Source: Candidatus Zixiibacteriota bacterium
GTDB taxonomy: Bacteria; Zixibacteria; MSB-5A5; GN15; JAAZOE01
Direction: 5' to 3'
DNA length: 10,855 nucleotides
NCBI GenBank assembly: GCA_012797915.1
Contig: JAAZOE010000518.1
Span: forward strand, 1 to 10,855
Shown: in pieces, positions 6,440 to 10,855 of the stretch
Position numbering within the stretch: position 1 is the stretch's first letter
Layout: the number at the start of each line of letters is the position of its first letter
The notes under the pieces: generated by a model
What the model was told of the DNA's origin: nothing
The model's database searches: none
The model's input: only the letters and a program-made list of their open reading frames with translations
Made by a program: the position numbers and the translations under genes

Positions 6440-6958
6440 CTAAACGATTTGTAGAAGCCTATACTCGCCATAAGTAGATGGTTCAAGCAGTACGAGGGAA
6501 ATTCCCGCAAAGGGATGTTCATCAGGAATGCGAATGTTCGATAGGATTTCCTCTTGAACCTCGGTAACCGAGCTGAATGGTGATTTATCACCAATGACCA
6601 GTATTATTGGTCCTGACGCTACATATCGGCAGGAACACTTCTCGTAGATTCTGTCCATTAAGCGGTTGAAATATGCGTCATAAGGATCCTTCCTCGCATC
6701 CTCGGCCAGTTTTCGGTGCAATTGCTCGTCTTCCGTAACTATTCCCCTAACAAGATCGTAGAGGTCCTTGGCGTCAGCATCGTTTTCCCACAATTCGGTG
6801 ATTTCAAGAAATAAAACGTCTCCGGATCCGGGATCTTCACATTTCAAATCTGGTTCGGGTGGGTTCGGTTGTGAAGTTATCCTAAAAGATGTTGAGTGCT
6901 GAACGTTATAGAGTTTAAGAAATCGTTCGCCCCATGTACTTTCGATGAGACGTTTCAC
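6440..6958 (-). CDS. Unknown protein, possible PD-(D/E)xK-like nuclease fold
   Basis: I do not recognise this 172-residue protein as a named family. The N-terminal third has PNPPEPDLKC (31-40) followed by VLFLEITEL (48-56). This spacing of Asp37 and Glu52 on predicted beta strands recalls the 'PPDxx...ExT' core of small PD-(D/E)xK-superfamily hypothetical proteins, though the catalytic Lys would be Thr54. Later strands GPIILVIGD and ISLVLLEP fit an alpha/beta core. There is no signal peptide or membrane segment. The start is GTG at 6958-6956, overlapping the lpxH stop as GTGA, with GGAG 8 nt upstream. A nearby ATG (6962-6960) is out of frame. GC is about 46% (counted over 6481-6960), well below its neighbours (over 60% in a sampled stretch of ftsZ), which suggests recent transfer. 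It is cotranscribed with lpxH. Confidence 0.8.
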   Translation of the reverse strand: MKRLIESTWGERFLKLYNVQHSTSFRITSQPNPPEPDLKCEDPGSGDVLFLEITELWENDADAKDLYDLVRGIVTEDEQLHRKLAEDARKDPYDAYFNRLMDRIYEKCSCRYVASGPIILVIGDKSPFSSVTEVQEEILSNIRIPDEHPFAGISLVLLEPSTYGEYRLLQIV

Positions 6959-7677
6959 GCATAAGACTCCAAGGATAGAATGCCGTCCGCCAGCCGGCCG
7001 TAGGTGAAATGGTTGTAGAAATCGCCGGTGTTGAGGTAGATGCCGTTGCCGAACTGCCTGAACACCGGCTCATGCGTGTGGGCGATAATCACCGCGTCGT
7101 ACCCCTCGCCTAACTTCTTCTCGGCGAACGTTTCGTAGTCCTTCAGGAAATGCTGCTGCCGCCCGGAGGTATGATTGCGCGACCGCGACGACACCGCCTT
7201 GGCCAGAGGAATCCCCCAATCGGGAGGCAGCAACCGGTACAGCGCGATCGCCACCCGGTTGCGCAAGGGAAAACGAACAAACGCCCGATACTTCCAGTCC
7301 GCCGGCGATAAGCCGTCACCATGAATCAGAAATAATTTCTTCCCCTGTTCGGTCGCCTCAATCCGGTCGCCGTGGATGACGATGCCGACCTCACGGGAAA
7401 GGAAATCCCCCAGCCAGAAATCATGATTGCCGGTGATATAATGAATCGGAATGCCGGCTTCGACCAGCGACGCCAACTTAAAGACAACCCGCAAATGCTG
7501 TTTGGGGATGGCGGTCTTGTATTCGAACCAGAAATCGAACAGGTCACCGAGGATATACAGCTTTTCCCCGTCCCGCCGGACCATTTCCAAGAAGGCGAAC
7601 AGCTTTTTCAGCTTCACCTTTTCGGAGGCTGGGTCATCGGACCCCAGATGTGCGTCGGAAAGGAAGTAGACCGCCAT
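6955..7677 (-). CDS. lpxH: LpxH-type UDP-2,3-diacylglucosamine diphosphatase (metallophosphoesterase)
   Basis: LpxH hydrolyses UDP-2,3-diacylglucosamine to lipid X and UMP in lipid A synthesis at the cytoplasmic membrane surface, using metal ions. From the chosen start the protein is 240 residues, the same length as E. coli LpxH. Calcineurin-like metal motifs appear in order: SDAHLG (Asp8, His10), GDLFDFW (44-50), GNHD (83-86), HGD (119-121) and HTH (200-202). The FDFWFEYK and GNHDFWLG segments resemble Bacteroidetes-type LpxH; E. coli has GNRD. The frame stays open up to 7788, but conserved sequence begins at MAVYFLSDAHLG and a strong promoter lies at 7777-7805, inside that longer frame, so the ATG at 7677 is preferred. 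Its Shine-Dalgarno is weak. The stop overlaps the next gene. A related phosphoesterase with another substrate cannot be fully excluded. Confidence 0.88.
   Translation of the reverse strand: MAVYFLSDAHLGSDDPASEKVKLKKLFAFLEMVRRDGEKLYILGDLFDFWFEYKTAIPKQHLRVVFKLASLVEAGIPIHYITGNHDFWLGDFLSREVGIVIHGDRIEATEQGKKLFLIHGDGLSPADWKYRAFVRFPLRNRVAIALYRLLPPDWGIPLAKAVSSRSRNHTSGRQQHFLKDYETFAEKKLGEGYDAVIIAHTHEPVFRQFGNGIYLNTGDFYNHFTYGRLADGILSLESYA
6967..6970 (-). promoter_or_regulatory. Ribosome binding site for the GTG-started unknown gene
   Basis: GGAG on the - strand lies inside the last codons of lpxH, 8 nt before the GTG at 6958. It supports translational coupling and the choice of GTG. Confidence 0.5.
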
Positions 7678-7776
7678 TATTATTCGTCCGTACGAAACGT
7701 GAACCCGAGGACCTTGTCCGGCAATAGGATGTGGCCGAGACTCACCCGCCCGCCTACCCCGTCGCATCAGATTAAA

Positions 7777-7805
7777 AATATACGCCAATTGGACCGGAGT
7801 GTCAA
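7777..7805 (-). promoter_or_regulatory. Near-consensus sigma70-type promoter of lpxH
   Basis: On the - strand, TTGACA (7805-7800) is separated by exactly 17 nt from TATATT (7782-7777), five of six matches to TATAAT. Predicted transcription start is near 7770, giving an untranslated leader of roughly 90 nt before the ATG at 7677. The palindrome CCAATTGG (7785-7792) sits in the spacer and could bind a regulator, but at 8 bp it may be chance. Confidence 0.75.
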
Positions 7806-7878
7806 TTCAATACCTGTTGCCCCGGCTGGCAGATAAAACTTGCTTTTTCTCCGCCGCGCTCATAGCCTTTCTCATAAT

Positions 7879-7883
7879 GGGAG
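7879..7883 (+). promoter_or_regulatory. Ribosome binding site that decides the DUF3365 lipoprotein start
   Basis: GGGAG lies 7 nt before the ATG at 7891. The more upstream in-frame start at 7840 would bury the lipoprotein signal peptide behind 17 extra residues. Confidence 0.6.
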
Positions 7884-7890
7884 ATATGCC

Positions 7891-8520
7891 ATGAAACGAG
7901 GCCTCATCATCATTGCCGTGGCGGCAATCGCCGCCGGATGCATCCAGCGGATCGACCGCCGGACGGATGGGTTCGACGAAAAGAAGGTCGCCGCCGCCTG
8001 CGAACTGCTCATTACCAGTTTCCAAAAGGAGCTGACGCAGGAACTGGTCAAGGCGATGACCGCCGGGGGGCCGGAAAACGCCATCAAAGTCTGCGCCGTC
8101 AAGGCTCCCGAAATCGCCGACCGGATTTCCCAGATGCCGGGGATTGACATCCGCCGCGTGTCGCTGCAGATGCGCAATCCCAATATCGTGCCGGACCGAT
8201 ACGAATTCGATATCCTTCGGCAGTTCGCCACCACTTCCCACGAGGAGCCGCGGGTCGCCTCCGTGCTGGTCCGCGACAGCGGCGACGTCAAACGGTTCCG
8301 CTACATGAAGGAAATCAAGACGGGGCAGTTATGCCTAAGCTGTCACGGCAACCCGAATGGATTCTCCTTCGCCTTGAAAAAAGCCCTGCGCGACAAGTAC
8401 CCCGGCGACCGGGCCGTCGGTTACCGTATCGGCGACAGCCGGGGAGCTTTCTCGCTGACCGTTACCTATCCCGATGCCCAGGCGACCGTAATTCGCCTGC
8501 TAACCGAAAACTCCCGTTGA
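7891..8520 (+). CDS. DUF3365 (Tll0287-like) haem-binding lipoprotein
   Basis: The protein has 209 residues. The N-terminus MKRGLIIIAVAAIAAGC is a lipoprotein signal peptide with lipobox AAGC and lipidated Cys17, so the protein should be anchored on the periplasmic face of a membrane. The rest matches the DUF3365/Tll0287-like domain. That includes an N-terminal helical part with AIKVCAVKAPEIA, the family-like RNPNIVPDRYE, then RYMKEIKTGQLCLSCHG with a c-type haem motif CLSCH at 148-152, and GDSRGAFSLTV near the end. The domain is found alone or as a sensor module in histidine kinases. A redox or haem-sensing role is plausible, but function here is not known. It is divergent from lpxH across a 213-nt gap, and no good + strand promoter was recognised. 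sprT-like follows 6 nt later. Confidence 0.87.
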   Translation: MKRGLIIIAVAAIAAGCIQRIDRRTDGFDEKKVAAACELLITSFQKELTQELVKAMTAGGPENAIKVCAVKAPEIADRISQMPGIDIRRVSLQMRNPNIVPDRYEFDILRQFATTSHEEPRVASVLVRDSGDVKRFRYMKEIKTGQLCLSCHGNPNGFSFALKKALRDKYPGDRAVGYRIGDSRGAFSLTVTYPDAQATVIRLLTENSR

Positions 8521-8526
8521 AAGACC

Positions 8527-9081
8527 ATGCCGCTGCCGCCCGTCAAACCGAAAAGCCCCTCGCCGGCCAATTTCGACCTTTTCGCCGGATTGAAGGCCCC
8601 GTCGAAACCGGTGGACCTCCCCTCGGTGGATGATCTCTACCGGATGTTTTCCATCTACAACCGGCAGTATTTCGACAACCGGCTCCCGGCGGTGAAAATC
8701 TGTTATACCCGGCGGATGACCGCCGCCGGAGGGTATTATCCCGCCAAACGGGAAATTCGCATCTCCACCCGGTATCATCATCATTTCCCCGATGAGGTCT
8801 ACGACACCCTCAAGCACGAGATGATTCACATCATCAACTTCAAGCACGATGCCGCCTTCAAACGGATGGCCCGACGCATCGGGGCCTCGGTGCGGGCCAA
8901 CGATCACCCGGCCCTGCGCAAGCCCCCGCGGTATGTCTACATCTGCCCGCACTGTTTCACCGAGTACCCGCGCGTCAAACGGCTGCGGATGGCTTCCTGC
9001 GGGAAATGCTCCGGCAAAAAATACGACGAACGGTTCAAGCTGGTGCTGAAACGCTCCTTCAAAAAACCGGTGACGCCGTGA
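8527..9081 (+). CDS. SprT-like zinc metalloprotein
   Basis: The 184-residue protein has a SprT-like domain. The region from about residue 34 contains MFSIYNRQYFDNRLP, the helix LKHEMIHIINFKHD with the HExxH zinc site at 97-101, and a likely third ligand His107. A C-terminal zinc ribbon follows, with C140-x2-C143 and C158-x2-C161. SprT-like domains occur in Spartan, the DNA-protein crosslink protease. Bacterial SprT proteins are poorly characterised, so proteolytic activity is an inference from the motif. No signal peptide is seen, so it is probably cytoplasmic. The N-terminal 33 residues are Pro/Lys-rich and unlikely to be folded. The start lies 6 nt after the previous stop with only a weak GAAAG upstream. 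The stop overlaps the next GTG. Confidence 0.88.
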   Translation: MPLPPVKPKSPSPANFDLFAGLKAPSKPVDLPSVDDLYRMFSIYNRQYFDNRLPAVKICYTRRMTAAGGYYPAKREIRISTRYHHHFPDEVYDTLKHEMIHIINFKHDAAFKRMARRIGASVRANDHPALRKPPRYVYICPHCFTEYPRVKRLRMASCGKCSGKKYDERFKLVLKRSFKKPVTP

Positions 9082-10307
9082 GCCTGCCCGGTGACGACGG
9101 CCATATCCTGCTGACCACCCGCAATATCAACGCCTACTATTTTTTCCACCTGTTCGGCAACATGGCCTTCTGGCTGCCGATCTACGCCCTCTTCTTTCTG
9201 GCCCGGCGGCTGGATTTCGAAACCATCCTGCTGCTCTATGCCGTCGATACGATTTTCCAGACCGTGCTGGAGGTTCCCTCCGGCGTCCTGGCCGACCGGA
9301 TCGGCCGTCGTCCGATTCTGATGCTCGGCGCGCTGGCGCAGGCGGCCGGATACCTGCTGATTGCCTTCGGGAACGGGATTCCGTTGTATATCGTCGGCAT
9401 GGCCCTGCATGGAACCGCCCTGGCCTTTGTCTCCGGGGCCGATTCGGCCTTCATCTATGACACGCTGGCTTCTGCCGGGCGCGAAAATGAGTTCAAGAAA
9501 ATCGAGGGGCGCGCCTACATGTACAACCTGTTGGGTTGGGGTGCGGCCGGACTGCTGGGGGGATTCATCGCCGAACAGAGCATGGCCGCGCCGTTTATCC
9601 TGTCGGCTATTACTTCGTTGTTGGCTCTGTTCGTCATCGCCACCGGTATCGAGCCGCCGCGGCAAACGGCGCGCACCTCGATGCGGCGGCTGGCCGCCGA
9701 GGCGTTGGGTGTCCTGCGGGGCAATGGTCGCGTGCGGGCGATTATCGTCTTTTCCTCGATCTTGTTCGGCCTGCTGCTGGTCGGCCACAAATTCTCGCAG
9801 CCGTACCTGCAGATGGCCGGGATCGACCTGAAACTGTTCGGCGTGATCTATTTCATCTGGCTTATGTTTGCGGCCGTGTCGTCGAATCATTCCGACCGGA
9901 TCGAACAGGGATTGGGCCGGACGCTCTATTTCTTTCTCTTGCCAATTCTGGCCGGATTGCCGTTTCTTTATTGGGGCTGGCGGCAGACGGTGTTCGGCGC
10001 GGCGCTGGCCGTGATGCACCAAATCGTCTGGGGGACACTTCGGCCGCAGATGGCCGGGCTGATCAATACCGAGGTCGCCGCTTCCGTGCGGGCGACGGTA
10101 TTGTCGGTGGCCGGGCTGGGGTCGTCGCTGGTTTATGTTTTGGCCGCGGCGCTGATCGGCGGCATGGCCGACCGTCAGGGACTGCCGACGGCGGTGTTGT
10201 ACCTGGGTGCGGCCATGATCGTCATCGGCCTCGTCGCCGCGGTTCCGTTGATCCGCCGCAATCACCGGCCGACCGTGAATAAAGCACGATTGCATCATCC
10301 TCTATAG
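9078..10307 (+). CDS. MFS transporter (DHA1-like drug or metabolite efflux family)
   Basis: This is an inner membrane secondary transporter of 409 residues, with alternating hydrophobic segments consistent with 12 helices. Motif A of the major facilitator superfamily, GVLADRIGRRPIL, is at 69-81 after the second helix. It is preceded by EVPSG, a combination common in DHA1-like exporters. A central cytoplasmic loop (roughly EPPRQTARTSMRR) separates the two halves. The substrate cannot be deduced. The open frame extends to an ATG at 9006, but that would put 24 charged residues inside the sprT-like gene. The GTG at 9078 makes a GTGA overlap with its stop and places a short cytoplasmic N-terminus before helix 1, so I prefer it. 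It is the third gene of a + strand operon. Confidence 0.88.
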   Translation: MSLPGDDGHILLTTRNINAYYFFHLFGNMAFWLPIYALFFLARRLDFETILLLYAVDTIFQTVLEVPSGVLADRIGRRPILMLGALAQAAGYLLIAFGNGIPLYIVGMALHGTALAFVSGADSAFIYDTLASAGRENEFKKIEGRAYMYNLLGWGAAGLLGGFIAEQSMAAPFILSAITSLLALFVIATGIEPPRQTARTSMRRLAAEALGVLRGNGRVRAIIVFSSILFGLLLVGHKFSQPYLQMAGIDLKLFGVIYFIWLMFAAVSSNHSDRIEQGLGRTLYFFLLPILAGLPFLYWGWRQTVFGAALAVMHQIVWGTLRPQMAGLINTEVAASVRATVLSVAGLGSSLVYVLAAALIGGMADRQGLPTAVLYLGAAMIVIGLVAAVPLIRRNHRPTVNKARLHHPL

Positions 10308-10310
10308 CGC

Positions 10311-10317
10311 GGGGAGG
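10311..10317 (+). promoter_or_regulatory. Ribosome binding site of the terminal lipoprotein gene
   Basis: GGGGAGG sits 4 nt before the ATG at 10322, in the 14-nt gap after the MFS gene. It supports a real gene start here. Confidence 0.6.
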
Positions 10318-10321
10318 TCAT

Positions 10322-10855
10322 ATGCGTTACTCTGTGAAAGCGATTCTGTTGACCATGGCGGGCGTGATAGTCATCATCCTGCCGGCCTGCGGAGGGGGAG
10401 GTCACACGGGGACGAAGGCCTATCGCGTGCGGGCCGACGCTTACATCAAGCGTGACACCCTGGGATTCGTCATCGACACCACCCGCATCCCCGAAACACC
10501 CTCCTTGCCGGCGGCTATCGCCTCGGCCGCCGATGGCGACACGCTGGTGCTCGATGCCGGGCTGTACTTCTCCCAGCCGAAACCGTTTGTCGATCCTCTC
10601 TGCGGCAACTGCACCGACCAGAAAACCCCCGTGGCTGCCTCGACCGGCTTCGTCATCCCCGGTAAATCGCTGGTCATCATCGGCGCCGGCAGAGACTCCA
10701 CCGCGCTGGTCACCCGCGCCGGGTATGGCCTCTATATCGAGAACTCCCCGGATGTCCATCTGATTGGTCTGGCCGTCACCGGCGGCGTGCGGGATACCAG
10801 CGGCAACGCCACCGATGCCGCCGTGGTGGTGCGCGGCAGCCGCGTTTCCATCGAC
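10322..10855 (+). CDS. Lipoprotein with parallel beta-helix repeats, 3' end outside window
   Basis: The frame is open to the window edge (178 codons, no stop). The N-terminus has a hydrophobic stretch and lipobox LPAC with Cys23, followed by GGGG, a typical linker in an exported lipoprotein. From about residue 60, LPAAIASAADGDTLVLDAG resembles the start of right-handed parallel beta-helix (pectate-lyase-like) proteins. Rung-like repeats follow: SLVIIGAGRDSTALV, and GLYIENSPDVHLIGLAV leading into TGG. A CGNC motif (Cys94, Cys97) lies in a turn before the first rungs and could be a disulfide or metal site. Such proteins often bind or cleave polysaccharide, but catalytic residues cannot be judged from this part. 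It probably belongs to the preceding operon, 14 nt after the MFS stop. Confidence 0.83.
   Translation, partial: MRYSVKAILLTMAGVIVIILPACGGGGHTGTKAYRVRADAYIKRDTLGFVIDTTRIPETPSLPAAIASAADGDTLVLDAGLYFSQPKPFVDPLCGNCTDQKTPVAASTGFVIPGKSLVIIGAGRDSTALVTRAGYGLYIENSPDVHLIGLAVTGGVRDTSGNATDAAVVVRGSRVSID

Noticed and set aside
6085..6454. Small + strand frames (68 and 96 residues) in the spacer after ftsZ
   Set aside because: They run through palindromes, repeats and the terminator and have Arg-rich compositions typical of repeat-derived frames.
7678..7788. N-terminal extension of lpxH by 37 residues
   Set aside because: It contains the predicted promoter, is Arg-rich without homology to LpxH, and the conserved protein begins at the ATG at 7677.
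9006..9077. ATG start for the MFS gene inside the sprT-like gene
   Set aside because: The extra 24 residues are the zinc-ribbon end of the sprT-like gene in another frame. The GTGA overlap start at 9078 is simpler, although no strong Shine-Dalgarno confirms it.
8937..10298. A 453-residue open frame on the - strand opposite the MFS gene
   Set aside because: Its translation is Gln/Arg/His/Gly-rich with no domain or membrane pattern, as expected for the antisense of a high-GC gene. The + strand has a clear MFS motif A and hydrophobic helices.

Overview
The window looks like part of the chromosome of a high-GC, Gram-negative (diderm) bacterium. The lipid A enzyme LpxH, the two lipoprotein signal peptides and a complete FtsA/FtsZ division module all point that way. 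The LpxH sequence (FDFWFEYK, GNHDFWLG) resembles the Bacteroidetes-type branch more than the E. coli one. The gene order ftsW-murG-murC-ftsQ-ftsA-ftsZ, with no ddl or murB in between, also fits lineages around the FCB group. A candidate phylum such as Zixibacteria is a guess from style, not a demonstrated assignment.

Region 1 (1-5968, + strand) is the distal half of a division and cell wall (dcw) cluster: the last codons of ftsW, then murG, murC, ftsQ/divIB, ftsA and ftsZ. Every junction up to ftsA overlaps, and only 22 nt separate ftsA from ftsZ, so this is almost certainly one translationally coupled operon. MurG and MurC complete lipid II and its precursor. FtsQ, FtsA and FtsZ form and anchor the divisome.

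Region 2 (5969-6439) has no credible gene. It holds a hairpin just after ftsZ, a short 'ATTCT...AGAAT' hairpin element, two diverged tandem copies of a palindromic module whose stems differ by compensatory changes, and a very strong rho-independent terminator with eight Ts.

Region 3 (6440-7805, - strand) is a two-gene unit. A near-consensus sigma70 promoter (TTGACA, 17 bp, TATATT) drives lpxH, followed through a GTGA overlap by a low-GC (about 46%) gene of unknown function. That gene may carry a degenerate PD-(D/E)xK-like nuclease core and looks horizontally acquired.

Region 4 (7891-10855, + strand) is a tight four-gene run: a DUF3365/Tll0287-like haem-binding lipoprotein (CLSCH), a SprT-like zinc metalloprotein with a zinc ribbon, an MFS transporter starting in a GTGA overlap, and the start of a parallel beta-helix lipoprotein that runs off the window.

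No CRISPR array, tRNA, rRNA, transposase or recognisable new multi-gene system was found. The most interesting items are the covarying intergenic repeats and the acquired gene coupled to lpxH.
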